A stretch of DNA of 64,000 nucleotides from Bog-756 sp963756515 (GCA_963756515.1 CAVWNV010000007.1:310001-374000), one strand, 5' to 3'; shown: positions 8,717 to 17,351, counted from the stretch's first letter. Translations and numbers: made by a program. Notes: generated by a model not told the origin, from the sequence alone.

Positions 8717-9298
8717 ATGGTCGACGTGGAGCAGGCCAGCGATGCCAATCTGGTGGTTGCGGTAGGCCGTTGGCACGAACAGGCCTTGGCCGAGGTGTAC
8801 CGGCGCCATGGCGGGGCCGTCCACGCCTTGGCCCGGCGCATCATCCGCAACGATGCGCCGGCCGAGGAGATCACCCAGGAAGTCTTTTTGGATCTGTGGA
8901 ACCGCCCCGAGAAGTTCGACCCTCAACGTGGCACGCTGCGGTCGTTCCTGTTGGCGAGGACGCATGGCAAGTCGGTCGATTACGTGCGCTCGGAGACGTC
9001 CCGTCGAAATCGGGAGGAGCGAACGTCCCGCGAGACGGCGACGGCCGGGTACGACATCGACCACGAGGTGTGGGACATGGCTGTGGCCGAACAGGTCCAC
9101 GAAGCGCTGGAAGCACTCCCCGATGAGTTGCGTCAGCCCATCGAGTTGGCCTACTTCGGTGGCCACACGTATCGGGAGGTGGCGGAGATGTTGCGGCAAC
9201 CCGAGGGCACGGTGAAGAGCCGGATCAGGTCCGGGTTGGGCCACCTCCGTGTCAATCTGGCCGAGCGTGGCGTGCAACCGGCAGGAGCGGAACAGTGA
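8717..9298 (+). CDS. ECF-family RNA polymerase sigma factor
   Basis: 193 residues. Region 2 is visible as YRRHGGAVHALARRI through EEITQEVFLDLWNRPEKFDPQRG and LRSFLLARTHGKSVDYVR. Region 4 is visible as ALPDELRQPIELAYFGG, then TYREVAEMLRQPEGTVKSR, the helix-turn-helix that reads the -35 element. Lack of regions 1 and 3 fits the ECF class (SigK-like). GTG 8714 is an alternative start directly before ATG 8717. The stop overlaps the anti-sigma start (GTGA), so both are made together. The divergent cupredoxin and the exported ferritin-like genes are candidate targets, but I could not identify a convincing GGAAC/CGTC promoter pair. Confidence 0.93.
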   Translation: MVDVEQASDANLVVAVGRWHEQALAEVYRRHGGAVHALARRIIRNDAPAEEITQEVFLDLWNRPEKFDPQRGTLRSFLLARTHGKSVDYVRSETSRRNREERTSRETATAGYDIDHEVWDMAVAEQVHEALEALPDELRQPIELAYFGGHTYREVAEMLRQPEGTVKSRIRSGLGHLRVNLAERGVQPAGAEQ

Positions 9299-10131
9299 GT
9301 ACGCGGATCCCCGAACCCGGTCACCGCGAGATCCAGAGTCTCCTCGGCGTGTATGCACTCGATGCGGTGGACTCCGAAACTGCGGCCATGGTCGAGGAAC
9401 ATCTGCGCCACTGCGTGAAGTGCTCGACGGAGGTGGCCCAGCACCATGAGGTAGCCGGTCTCCTGGCCAACTCGGGCGGCGCGTCGCCGGCCGGGCTGTG
9501 GGACGGGATCGCCAGCCAGCTGGATGGCTCGGTCCCACCCTCGTGGGACCGACTGGCCGCCAGGCTGACCTCGGGTGAAGGCCGGGAGGACCGTTTGGTG
9601 GAGCGGCAGGATGGGGGCGCCGACGTGGTGCCCATCACGTCGGCGCGCCGGAACCGCTGGGTGGTGCGGGTCGCCTCGGCCGTGGCTGCGGCGGCCGCGG
9701 TGGTGGCGGTGCTGTTGGGTGTGCAGGTCAACCATCTGCACTCCCAGGTGAATGCCATGCAGGCCCACCCGCTCCTGTCCGCCGCCGAGCAGGCCGCGCT
9801 GCAGCAGCCGTCGACCAAACAGGTCACGCTCACTTCACTTCCCGGCGCGAAATCTCCGAGTGCCGTCACCGTGGTGCTCACCCATGCCGGCACCGGTTTC
9901 GTGGAGGCGGACCGCCTGGACACGTTGCCGACGGACCGGACGTATCAGCTCTGGGGAGTCATCGGGGGCAAGACCATCTCACTCGGGCTGTTGGGCCCGG
10001 ACCCGTCCGTGGTGCCCTTCAGCGTGGCCGGTGACGGCTCGGTCCAGGCGTTCGCAATCACCGCCGAGCACGCCGGTGGAGTGGTCCAGAGCCACAACCA
10101 GCCCGTGGTGTCGGGTGAGGTCACGGCCTGA
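9295..10131 (+). CDS. RskA-like transmembrane anti-sigma factor
   Basis: 278 residues with a GTG start overlapping the sigma stop by 4 bases. The N-terminal cytoplasmic part has a zinc-binding anti-sigma (ZAS) motif, HLRHCVKC, which holds the sigma factor. A single transmembrane helix follows at about 121-141 (VVRVASAVAAAAAVVAVLLG). The external domain has the RskA-type core: FVEADRLDTLPTDRTYQLWG and SLGLLGPDPSVVPFSV. In related systems regulated proteolysis of the anti-sigma factor frees the sigma; the signal here is unknown. Confidence 0.9.
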   Translation: MSTRIPEPGHREIQSLLGVYALDAVDSETAAMVEEHLRHCVKCSTEVAQHHEVAGLLANSGGASPAGLWDGIASQLDGSVPPSWDRLAARLTSGEGREDRLVERQDGGADVVPITSARRNRWVVRVASAVAAAAAVVAVLLGVQVNHLHSQVNAMQAHPLLSAAEQAALQQPSTKQVTLTSLPGAKSPSAVTVVLTHAGTGFVEADRLDTLPTDRTYQLWGVIGGKTISLGLLGPDPSVVPFSVAGDGSVQAFAITAEHAGGVVQSHNQPVVSGEVTA

Positions 10132-10182
10132 GCCACCGTGGTCCGCTCTCCCTAGGCCCGAGCCCACCGCGGTGCGATCGGA

Positions 10183-10875
10183 TCAGATGCGGTGGACCTG
10201 GCGCAGGCCGGCCCAGGCGAAGTCGGCCAACTGGGCGGCCAGTCGGGCTGACTCGCCGTTCGTAGGACTCGGGGTTCCGGTCGCGACCCCGGCCCGGCGG
10301 GCATCGAGCCAGTGCCGGCTGGCTCCCTCGGCCATGCCCACCACGGCGTGGGCCAGGAGAAGGCGGTGCTCGGGGTCGAGCCCGGCATCGATCAACGAGT
10401 CGATGGCCTCGGACAGCGTCTCTTCCACCCGTCGAAGCGCCGCACCCAGCTCCGTATCGTCGGGAGCGTCCCGGCCGTACAGGAGGCGGAAGGCCGGCTC
10501 GTTGGCGACCATCATCTCGAAGTAGGCGGCGAAGCCCAACTCGACCTGTTGGCGCGGTCCCTCGGCGTTGGCGGTGGCCTTGACGATCCCGGTCACCAGC
10601 TCGCGTGAGACCACGTCCATCAACTCGAGGTAGAGCGCCCGCTTGGACTCGAAGTGCTGGTACACCAGAGGTTTGGTCACGCCGGCAGCCTCGGCGATGT
10701 CGTCCATGGTGGTGGCGGCATACCCGTGTTCGGAGAACAGCGAGAGGGCTACGTCGAAGAGCTGCCGGCGGCGGGCGTCGGCGGTCAGGCGGCGACCCGA
10801 TGGAGACGACGCGGCCGAACGGTCGGGTTCGACCGCGTCAGCGAGCGGGCCGAGCGCACTGGACATGGCCGTCAT
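10183..10875 (-). CDS. TetR family transcriptional regulator
   Basis: 230 residues from ATG 10875. The N-terminal DNA-binding domain is clear: RRRQLFDVALSLFSEHGYAATTMDDIAEAAGVTKPLVYQHF (residues about 36-76) is the TetR helix-turn-helix. The C-terminal ligand-binding domain is divergent, so the effector cannot be predicted. The first 30 residues look poorly conserved; ATG 10866 is an equally possible start. The same-strand glycosyltransferase ends 85 bp upstream, so they may share a transcript, but nothing shows a functional link. Confidence 0.9.
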   Translation of the reverse strand: MTAMSSALGPLADAVEPDRSAASSPSGRRLTADARRRQLFDVALSLFSEHGYAATTMDDIAEAAGVTKPLVYQHFESKRALYLELMDVVSRELVTGIVKATANAEGPRQQVELGFAAYFEMMVANEPAFRLLYGRDAPDDTELGAALRRVEETLSEAIDSLIDAGLDPEHRLLLAHAVVGMAEGASRHWLDARRAGVATGTPSPTNGESARLAAQLADFAWAGLRQVHRI

Positions 10876-10960
10876 CGTAGCCCGGGGTCGGCTTTCCGCC
10901 TCGAGACCGGCCCCCATCGACAGCCGAGCTCTCCCTCGAGTTCCGGTGCGGCCGTCGGTG

Positions 10961-11920
10961 TCACCAGCTCGGTAGCACGGCGGCGATCTTCCCGGGCAGA
11001 TCGTGCAGCGCGAAGTGAGCGGTGGCCACAGCCAGGTTTCGGTCCAGCAGCTCCGGATCGGGATCCGACAGCCACGCATCCAGACGGTCCATCTCGTCGA
11101 GGCCGAACCACTCGAACCCGAATGCGGCCAGTTCACGGGCGACGGGGTAGTCCCCGATGGCCAGGGGACGCCGGTGGACGACCGACTCGATGGTCGGGTT
11201 GCCGAACCCCTCCCAGGTCGAAGGCAGCGCCACCACGTCGCAGGCCCGATAGGCGTCACCGACCCCGATCGGAGCCCGTGGGTCGGGCGAGCCCAGGATG
11301 ACCGGGCACTCGGCCGCGGCCACCAGGCCGGCCAACTCGTCCCCGTAGCCGTCCTCGATGGCCCCGAGCAGCCAGTAGACCGCGTCGAGCCGGGTGGCGA
11401 CCTCGATACCGCCGGCGATGTTCTTGCGGGGAATGGCTCGGGTCGGCTGCATCACCAGACGCCGACCGGCGCCGAGACCCAGGGCCTCACGAACCTGGCC
11501 CGGCCCGGCCGGGGCACCTCGGGTCCGTCCGGACGCGCCCGACGGTGCGTTCCGGACCTCGAAGGAGTTGTACACGGTGAAGGCGGCGATGCCACGTGCG
11601 GCCAGCTGGTGCCGGCTCAGCTCGTTGATGGTGACCTGACTCCATCGGGGGTCGACCGGAGGCGGCGGAAAGCTCTCGAACTCGGCGCGCTGCCAGGGCA
11701 GGTCGTGGTGGTGGAGTACGGCCGGGCGACCGGCCAGGCAGTCGGCCACGACTGCGGCGGCGGGCGGGTTCAACGGGAGTGAGCAGAGGTTCTCGACCAC
11801 GACGACGTCGGCGCCGGCGAGCACCGAGTCCAGCTCCGATCGGGTCGGAGGCTCATCGGCCCCGATGGCCAGTCCGGGGAGCAGGTGGTCGACCGGGCCG
11901 TCCCCGGCCACCGTGACCAC
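10961..11920 (-). CDS. GT4-like glycosyltransferase (N-terminus continues past the first usable start)
   Basis: From GTG 11920 the protein has 319 residues with a GT-B Rossmann-type C-terminal domain: QPTRAIPRKNIAGGIE, ACDVVALPSTWEGFGNPTIES (an EX7E nucleotide-sugar motif) and RRPLAIGDYPVARE. Homology clearly extends upstream: the in-frame residues ALLSFRLGGADGVAIEAAKW (to about 12022) match the usual N-terminal beta-strand of this family. No ATG/GTG/TTG exists in that frame before the stop at 12044. Either an ATT at 12022 is the start or a single base is missing after GTG 12030 in the adjacent frame. Donor and acceptor sugars are unknown. Confidence 0.8.
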   Translation of the reverse strand: MVTVAGDGPVDHLLPGLAIGADEPPTRSELDSVLAGADVVVVENLCSLPLNPPAAAVVADCLAGRPAVLHHHDLPWQRAEFESFPPPPVDPRWSQVTINELSRHQLAARGIAAFTVYNSFEVRNAPSGASGRTRGAPAGPGQVREALGLGAGRRLVMQPTRAIPRKNIAGGIEVATRLDAVYWLLGAIEDGYGDELAGLVAAAECPVILGSPDPRAPIGVGDAYRACDVVALPSTWEGFGNPTIESVVHRRPLAIGDYPVARELAAFGFEWFGLDEMDRLDAWLSDPDPELLDRNLAVATAHFALHDLPGKIAAVLPSW

Positions 11921-12102
11921 CGAGAACCCCAGGCTGGCCAGCGCCCCCTGCCATTTGGCGGCTTCGATGGCGACCCCGTCGGCGCCACCCAGCCGAAACG
12001 AGAGAAGGGCTGCGGTCGGAATGGCGTCACCGTAGTGGGCGGGTCAGGAACCCCGGTTCACCGGCCCGGGGCCCGATCGTTCAGGCGGAGCCGAACGCCG
12101 CC

Positions 12103-12147
12103 GTCGCGGGCGCAGTTCGCCGGTCCGAAGTCGCGGGCGCAGTTCGC
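12103..12147 (+). repeat. 18-bp direct repeat, two copies, 27-bp period
   Basis: GTCGCGGGCGCAGTTCGC occurs exactly at 12103-12120 and 12130-12147 in the 360-bp gap between the glycosyltransferase and the enoyl-CoA hydratase. It lies just left of an AT-rich element. No function is evident; it could be a tandem operator. Confidence 0.7.
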
Positions 12148-12159
12148 TGGCCTACCGCT

Positions 12160-12207
12160 TTCTGAATTAGATATACACTGTAGATCTATTTGGGAAAGCG
12201 AACACGG
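12160..12207 (+). repeat. AT-rich dispersed element, copy A
   Basis: This AT-rich patch in an otherwise GC-rich sequence has two blocks, 12160-12182 and 12183-12207. The same two blocks recur at 62239-62303 (19/23 and 20/25 identities), separated there by 17 extra bases. It lies about 75 bp before the enoyl-CoA hydratase start. See findings. Confidence 0.6.
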
Positions 12208-12282
12208 GGAGTTCCCGGGCCGGCCGCCGGGCCGATGGGCCCGGACCGGACAGCGGTACGGCACTCGGGTTAGCGTCATCCA

Positions 12283-13134
12283 GTGCCCGCACCTGCCCCT
12301 TCCGGCCCACCCGGCCAGCCGTCCCCCGAGTTGCTGGTCGAGCAACGAGGCGGTGTGCTAACCCTGACCATCAACCGCCCTGAGCGTCGCAACGCCATGA
12401 CCTGGGACGTGATCAGCTCCTTGCGGACGGAGGTGGCCCGGGCCAAGGTCGATCCGGCCGTTCGGGTGGTGGTGGTGGCCGGCCGGGGCGAGGAGGCCTT
12501 CTGTGCCGGCGCCGACCTGTCGGGGATGGTCCCTCGTCAAACCGGAGGACCGGCCGACGAGTACGCCGACCACCATCGGGCCAGGGGCTGGCTGGCGGAG
12601 CTGTTCCAGGAGCTCTGGTCGCTGGGCAAACCCACCATCGCCCGCGTCCAGGGCTGGGCCATGGCCGGAGGATTCGGATTGGCTCTGGCCTGCGACCTGG
12701 TCATCGCCTCGGATGCGGCCCGATTCGGTGCGCCGGAGTTGAACGTGGGGCTCTGGCCCTACATGGTGACCGTGCCCATGCTCCGCTCCATGCCTCCGAA
12801 GAAGGCCCTCGAGCTGATGCTGACCAGCCGGGTGGTCGGCGCCGAGGAGGCCGAGCGGATCGGCTTCGTGAACCAGGTGGTGTCGCCCGACCGGCTCGAC
12901 GCAGCTGTGGCCGACATGGCCGCGGTCCTCGTCTCGAAACCGCCCGGGGTGATGAGGATGGGCCGCGATTCGTTCTACGCTGTACTCGACTCGACGGCGA
13001 ACGAGGCACTGCCCTATCTGCACGCCATGCTGACGGTGACCAGCCAGACGGCCGAGGCGGCCGAGGGGATCGCGGCGTTCACGGCCAAGCGGGCACCAGC
13101 GTGGCAGACCGCCGACGAGACCATCCAGCCCTGA
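12283..13134 (+). CDS. Enoyl-CoA hydratase/isomerase family protein
   Basis: 283 residues, GTG start. The crotonase fold is clear: ELLVEQRGGVLTLTINRPER, then FCAGADLSGM (oxyanion-hole loop), then QGWAMAGGFGLALACDLVIAS, whose glycine pair forms the second oxyanion-hole contribution, then FGAPELNVGLWP. The catalytic glutamates of true hydratases are not both obvious, so the reaction could be hydration, isomerisation or another crotonase reaction on an acyl-CoA. It lies 18 bp upstream of gmd on the same strand, which is probably chance co-transcription. Confidence 0.9.
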   Translation: MPAPAPSGPPGQPSPELLVEQRGGVLTLTINRPERRNAMTWDVISSLRTEVARAKVDPAVRVVVVAGRGEEAFCAGADLSGMVPRQTGGPADEYADHHRARGWLAELFQELWSLGKPTIARVQGWAMAGGFGLALACDLVIASDAARFGAPELNVGLWPYMVTVPMLRSMPPKKALELMLTSRVVGAEEAERIGFVNQVVSPDRLDAAVADMAAVLVSKPPGVMRMGRDSFYAVLDSTANEALPYLHAMLTVTSQTAEAAEGIAAFTAKRAPAWQTADETIQP

Positions 13135-13152
13135 ACCCGAGGAGCCCATGAC

Positions 13153-14124
13153 ATGGCGAAACGAGCACTGATCACCGGCATCACGGGCCAGGACGGCTCG
13201 TACCTGGCCGAGTTCCTGCTCGACCAGGGCTACGAGGTGTGCGGCATGGTCAGGCGGTCGAGCACCCTCAACTTCGAGCGGATCGCCCACATCCAGGACC
13301 GGCTCACACTGGTGGCCGGCGACCTGCTCGACGAGGTGTCGATGATCAACATCCTCCGGGACAATCATCCCACCGAGGTGTACAACCTGGCCGCCCAGTC
13401 GTTCGTGCAGACGTCGTGGAACCAACCGGTCCTGACCGGGGAGACCACCGCTCTCGGGGTCACCCGGGTGCTCGACGCCATCCGGATCGTGGATCCGGAG
13501 ATCCGCTTCTATCAGGCCAGTTCCTCCGAGATGTTCGGCAAGGTGCTCGAGGTCCCGCAGAAGGAGTCGACGCCCTTCTACCCCCGGAGCCCCTATGGCG
13601 TGGCCAAGGTCTATGGCCATTGGATCACCGTCAACTACCGGGAGAGCTACGACCTGCACGCCTCGTCGGGCATCCTGTTCAACCACGAGTCGCCCCGTCG
13701 GGGTCTCGAGTTCGTAACCCGCAAGGTGACCCACGGTGTGGCCCGGATCAAGCTCGGCATCGACGAGAAGCTGGCGCTGGGCAATCTCGATGCCCAGCGG
13801 GACTGGGGATTCGCGGCCGACTACGTGCGGGCCATGTGGCTGATGCTGCAGCAGGACCGACCCGACGACTTCGTGGTGGCGAGCGGGGAGACCCACTCGG
13901 TCAAGGAGCTGGTGGAGCTGTCCTTTGCCGCTGTCGACCTCGATTGGGAGCAGCACGTGATGATCGACGAGCGGTTCCTCCGTCCGGCCGAGGTCGATCT
14001 CTTGGTCGGGGACCCGGTCAAGGCCGAGACGACGCTGGGGTGGAGCCGCCAGGTCGACTTCCCCGGTCTGGTCCAGATGATGGTGGAGGCCGACCTGGCG
14101 CTGGTCAAGAGTCAACTGACCTGA
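13153..14124 (+). CDS. gmd: GDP-mannose 4,6-dehydratase
   Basis: 323 residues of the extended short-chain dehydrogenase family. TGITGQDGSYLAEFLL is the NADP-binding glycine motif and is characteristic of Gmd. MVRRSSTLNFERI, LAAQSFVQTSW, YQASSSEMFGK and YGVAKVYGHWITVNYRE (the YxxxK catalytic pair) follow, then NHESPRRGLEFVTRKVT, a Gmd hallmark. It converts GDP-mannose to GDP-4-keto-6-deoxymannose, the first step toward GDP-fucose, GDP-rhamnose or related 6-deoxy sugars for surface glycans. No follow-on epimerase is present nearby, so the final sugar is unknown. Confidence 0.95.
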   Translation: MAKRALITGITGQDGSYLAEFLLDQGYEVCGMVRRSSTLNFERIAHIQDRLTLVAGDLLDEVSMINILRDNHPTEVYNLAAQSFVQTSWNQPVLTGETTALGVTRVLDAIRIVDPEIRFYQASSSEMFGKVLEVPQKESTPFYPRSPYGVAKVYGHWITVNYRESYDLHASSGILFNHESPRRGLEFVTRKVTHGVARIKLGIDEKLALGNLDAQRDWGFAADYVRAMWLMLQQDRPDDFVVASGETHSVKELVELSFAAVDLDWEQHVMIDERFLRPAEVDLLVGDPVKAETTLGWSRQVDFPGLVQMMVEADLALVKSQLT

Positions 14125-14131
14125 CCGGAAG

Positions 14132-15046
14132 ATGCTCGAAACCGCCGCCATCCACGCCGATCCGCTTGGCCTCCTGGTGGCGTTCGGCGCCGGCATGCTG
14201 TCGTTCCTGTCGCCCTGCGTCCTACCGCTGGTGCCCGCCTACCTGTCGATGGTGTCGGGCCTTTCGGCGGCCGAGTTGAGCGCTCTGGGCTCCAACGCAC
14301 ACGCGGCGCCGGCGCCGGCCCTCGTGCCGGTGCCGATGGCGGTCGGCCCTGCCGGGTTGTCGCAGGAATGGGCTCCGCCGTCCGAGGGGGGAGTGGCTGA
14401 CGCCACGGGTCCCGGTGGAGAGGACCTGGCCCGGGAGAGGAGCCGCCTCCTCCGGGGGATCCTGGCCTTCATCGCCGGGTTCACGGTGGTGTTCACGATC
14501 CTCGGTGCCTCGGCCTCGGCCCTCGGCCGCCTCTTCCTCACCCACCAGCGCTCCCTGGAGACCGTCTCGGGCATTCTCATCGTGGTGTTCGGGGCGCTGC
14601 TGGTGGCCATGGCGGCCGGCGCCGTGCCGGTGGCCCTGTCCGGTGAGCGCCGGTTCGTGGTGCGACCTTCCGTCCTCGGTGCCTGGGCGCCGCCGATCAT
14701 GGGGATGGCGTTCGCCTTCGCCTGGACCCCGTGCATCGGTCCGGTGCTGGCCAGCGTGCTGGCGCTGGCCGCGGGGACCGGCGGTTCGGCGGCCGGGGGT
14801 GTCGCCCTGCTGCTGGCCTACTCGCTCGGTCTCGGGGTCCCGTTCCTCCTCAGCGGGCTGGCTTTCGGCCGGATGACCGACATGGTGGCCCGGGTACGGG
14901 GCCGTCTGCGGCTGATCGACCTGGTCGGGGGCGCCATCCTCATCGTCTTCGGGGTCCTGTTGCTGACCGGCAACGTCGACGTGATCTCGGCCCACATCTC
15001 GAATTGGCTGCACGACTTGCACCTGGACCGGTTGTCGGTGAGCTGA
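14132..15046 (+). CDS. ccdA: CcdA-type thiol-disulfide membrane transporter for cytochrome c biogenesis
   Basis: 304 residues with six or more membrane helices. FLSPCVLPLVPAYLS near residue 29 and FAWTPCIGPVLAS near residue 201 hold the two conserved cysteines of CcdA (C29 and C201), which pass electrons from cytoplasmic thioredoxin to the outside. Between the first two helices is an Ala/Pro-rich insert of about 55 residues (about 50-105) that is longer than usual. Placed directly before the ccm genes, it should feed reductant to the CcmG and CcmH proteins. It starts 7 bp after gmd ends. Confidence 0.93.
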   Translation: MLETAAIHADPLGLLVAFGAGMLSFLSPCVLPLVPAYLSMVSGLSAAELSALGSNAHAAPAPALVPVPMAVGPAGLSQEWAPPSEGGVADATGPGGEDLARERSRLLRGILAFIAGFTVVFTILGASASALGRLFLTHQRSLETVSGILIVVFGALLVAMAAGAVPVALSGERRFVVRPSVLGAWAPPIMGMAFAFAWTPCIGPVLASVLALAAGTGGSAAGGVALLLAYSLGLGVPFLLSGLAFGRMTDMVARVRGRLRLIDLVGGAILIVFGVLLLTGNVDVISAHISNWLHDLHLDRLSVS

Positions 15047-15134
15047 TCCCACCCCGACGGCGCCGGTACCCGGCCTGAACCACGGTCGGGTGACCCCGGA
15101 CCCCGCTTGGCCACGGAACCCGTGCCCCCGTACC

Positions 15135-15908
15135 ATGGAGGCGCCCATGGCCCCTGCTGCCCCTCCCCACCCGGCACTCCTCCTCCACGACGCCGTCGCG
15201 TTGTCGGGGCGGTTCCCCCTGCTCGCCGGCGTCGACTTGGAGGTGGCGTCGGGCCAGACGGTGCTGGTCGAAGGGCCCAACGGTGCCGGCAAGACCAGCC
15301 TGCTCCGGGTCTGTGCCGGTCTGGTGCCACTGGCCTCGGGCCGGGTGACCGTGCTCGGGCTCGACCCGCTCCGTCACCGGAACGACGTGCGCCGGCGGGT
15401 GGGCCTGCTGTCGCACGCGTCCCATCTCTACGAGGACCTGACGGTGCGTGAGAATGTTCGGTTCGCGGTGCGGGCCGCAGGGGGGGACACCGGTCGGATC
15501 CAGCCCGCCTGCGAGCGGTGGGGCCTCACCGGTCGCCTACTCAAGACCAGTGCCTCGAAGCTGTCGGCCGGCCAGCGTCGCCGGGTGGCTCTGGCCGTGC
15601 TGGTGGCGCGGTGGCCAGAACTCTGGCTCCTCGACGAGCCCCACGCCGGGCTGGATGCCGGGGCCCGGGACGTCCTCAATCAGCTCATCGCCGAGGCCGC
15701 CGGGGCCGGCGTCACCGTAGTGATCGCCTCCCACGAGCCCGAGATGGTGGAGTCCCTCGTCAACCGGGCCGTGACCGTCAGCGGCGGTCGGGTGACGGCC
15801 GAACGGGCGGTGGGTGCACCCGCTGTTCCGACGGCACCGTTGCCGGTCCGACCGGCCACGGGACCCGGAGCCGGTGCCGGAGCCGGGACGGTGGCCCATG
15901 TGGCGTGA
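15135..15908 (+). CDS. ccmA: Heme exporter ATP-binding subunit CcmA
   Basis: 257 residues. The Walker A motif GPNGAGKT is at residues 47-54, the ABC signature is LSAGQRRRVALA and Walker B is LWLLDEPHAGLD. With CcmB, C and D it forms the ABC complex that releases holo-CcmE after heme loading. The C-terminal tail is rich in Ala, Gly and Pro. ATG 15135 places the start near the first homologous strand; an earlier GTG at 15090 adds unconserved residues and 15147 is also possible. Its end overlaps ccmB by 11 bases. Confidence 0.92.
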   Translation: MEAPMAPAAPPHPALLLHDAVALSGRFPLLAGVDLEVASGQTVLVEGPNGAGKTSLLRVCAGLVPLASGRVTVLGLDPLRHRNDVRRRVGLLSHASHLYEDLTVRENVRFAVRAAGGDTGRIQPACERWGLTGRLLKTSASKLSAGQRRRVALAVLVARWPELWLLDEPHAGLDAGARDVLNQLIAEAAGAGVTVVIASHEPEMVESLVNRAVTVSGGRVTAERAVGAPAVPTAPLPVRPATGPGAGAGAGTVAHVA

Positions 15909-16569
15909 CTCCCTGCTGGTGGCGGGCAAGGATCTCCGCATCGAGGCTCGGTCGCGGGTGGCCCTGTCCCAGGTGGCGCCGTTCGGGGTCGTGGCCCTGG
16001 TCATGTTCGCCTTCGCCCTGGGCCCCGACCGCTCCCTGATGGCCCGCGGGGCGCCCGGGCTCTTCTGGGTGGCAGTCCTGTTCTGCACGGTGCTGGCTGT
16101 CCAACGAAGTGTGTCGGTGGAGTCGGTGGACGGGGCCCGTGACGGGCTCCGGCTCTACGGTCTGGACCCGGCCGGGGTGTTCCTGGGCAAGTCGGCCGCC
16201 GTCGCCGCGCAGCTGGTGGTCCTGGAAGCGGTGCTCGGTGTGGGGGTGGTGTTCCTGTACGGAGCCCACATCGAGGTGCCGTGGCTGATCGTGACGTCGG
16301 CCGTGCTCGGCACCCTCGGGCTGGCTACCACCGGGACCCTCTACGGTGCCCTGTCGGCCGGTCTCCGGGTCAGGGAGACGCTGCTGCCGTTCCTCTTCCT
16401 GCCCATCGCCGCGCCGGTGCTGCTGGCCGGCACCCGCATCTGGCAGGCGGCCATGATCGGCGGGACCCCGGCCGACGGGACCCAGTGGCTGCGGCTGCTG
16501 CTGGTCTTCGATGCCGTGTACCTGGCCCTGGGCGTCGTGGTCTACGGGCCCATCCAGGAGGCAGTGTGA
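15898..16569 (+). CDS. ccmB: Heme exporter membrane subunit CcmB
   Basis: 223 residues with about six membrane helices. MWRDSLLVAGKDLRIEARSR is the usual N-terminus before the first helix. LFWVAVLFCTVLAVQRSVSVE and DGARDGLRLYGLDPAGVFLGK match the CcmB loop, and LPFLFLPIAAPVLLAGTRI the fourth helix region. It is the permease-like partner of CcmA. It begins inside the ccmA reading frame and its stop overlaps the ccmC start (GTGA), so translation is coupled on both sides. Confidence 0.92.
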   Translation: MWRDSLLVAGKDLRIEARSRVALSQVAPFGVVALVMFAFALGPDRSLMARGAPGLFWVAVLFCTVLAVQRSVSVESVDGARDGLRLYGLDPAGVFLGKSAAVAAQLVVLEAVLGVGVVFLYGAHIEVPWLIVTSAVLGTLGLATTGTLYGALSAGLRVRETLLPFLFLPIAAPVLLAGTRIWQAAMIGGTPADGTQWLRLLLVFDAVYLALGVVVYGPIQEAV

Positions 16570-17351
16570 GTCCGAACCAGGGTGTGTCCCCTCCGCCCAC
16601 GCTGTCCCCGCGGGCCAGGTGGACGGTACGGGTGATCGGCATCACCGCCGCGGTGGCCACCGCCTTCACCGTCTGGCTCGGCCTGTGGGTGACGCCACCG
16701 GACGAGACGCAGGGCGATCTGGTCCGGCTGGTCTACATCCACCCCGGCGTGGCCTGGGTGGCGCTCTACCTGGCCTTCGGGCTGGCCGCGGTGGCCAGCC
16801 TCTTGTACCTCTGGCCCCGAACCCGGTCGCTGTTCTGGGACCGGCTGGCCGCGGCGGCGGTGGAGGTCGGTGTGGTCTTCAACGTGTGCACGCTGATCTC
16901 CGGTTCGATCTGGGGTAGGCCCACCTGGGGAGTGTGGTGGGCCTGGGACGCCCGACTCACCAGTACGGCGGTGCTGCTGGTGCTGTTCCTCGGCTACCTG
17001 GCCCTGCGCCGGGTCCCGGCCGAACCGGACGTGCGGGCCAAGCGCAGCGCCTTCGTGGCCCTGTTCGCGGCCGTGGACATCCCCATCGTCCATTTCTCGG
17101 TGCTGTGGTGGAAGACCCTCCACCAGGGGGCCACCGTGCTGAACCCCGACCTGTCGCCGACCATCCACGGGTCGATGGCCTGGACCCTGCTGCTCGGGTT
17201 CGTGGCGCTCACGCTGGTCTTCGTGTGGATGCTCCTGGTCCGGTACAGGATCGGGGTACTCGAGGACTGGCTCGGAACCGGGGAGCTCGATGTGGCCCTC
17301 CGCGAGCGCCAGGCCGAGGGAGTGTCGGTCGACGAGGACGAGGCGGCCTGA
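16566..17351 (+). CDS. ccmC: Heme-handling protein CcmC
   Basis: 261 residues with six predicted membrane helices. The tryptophan-rich heme-binding loop WGVWWAWD is at 121-128. Conserved histidines occur in YIHPGVAW before it and IVHFSVLWWKTLHQG after it, the external heme ligands in this family. It loads heme onto CcmE. The GTG start overlaps the ccmB stop. The C-terminal tail of about 25 residues is acidic. Confidence 0.95.
   Translation: MSPNQGVSPPPTLSPRARWTVRVIGITAAVATAFTVWLGLWVTPPDETQGDLVRLVYIHPGVAWVALYLAFGLAAVASLLYLWPRTRSLFWDRLAAAAVEVGVVFNVCTLISGSIWGRPTWGVWWAWDARLTSTAVLLVLFLGYLALRRVPAEPDVRAKRSAFVALFAAVDIPIVHFSVLWWKTLHQGATVLNPDLSPTIHGSMAWTLLLGFVALTLVFVWMLLVRYRIGVLEDWLGTGELDVALRERQAEGVSVDEDEAA

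Noticed and set aside
12358..14196. 612-codon minus-strand reading frame opposite enoyl-CoA hydratase and gmd
   Set aside because: Both genes on the plus strand have clear family motifs; the minus frame is low-complexity and arises from high-GC codon bias.
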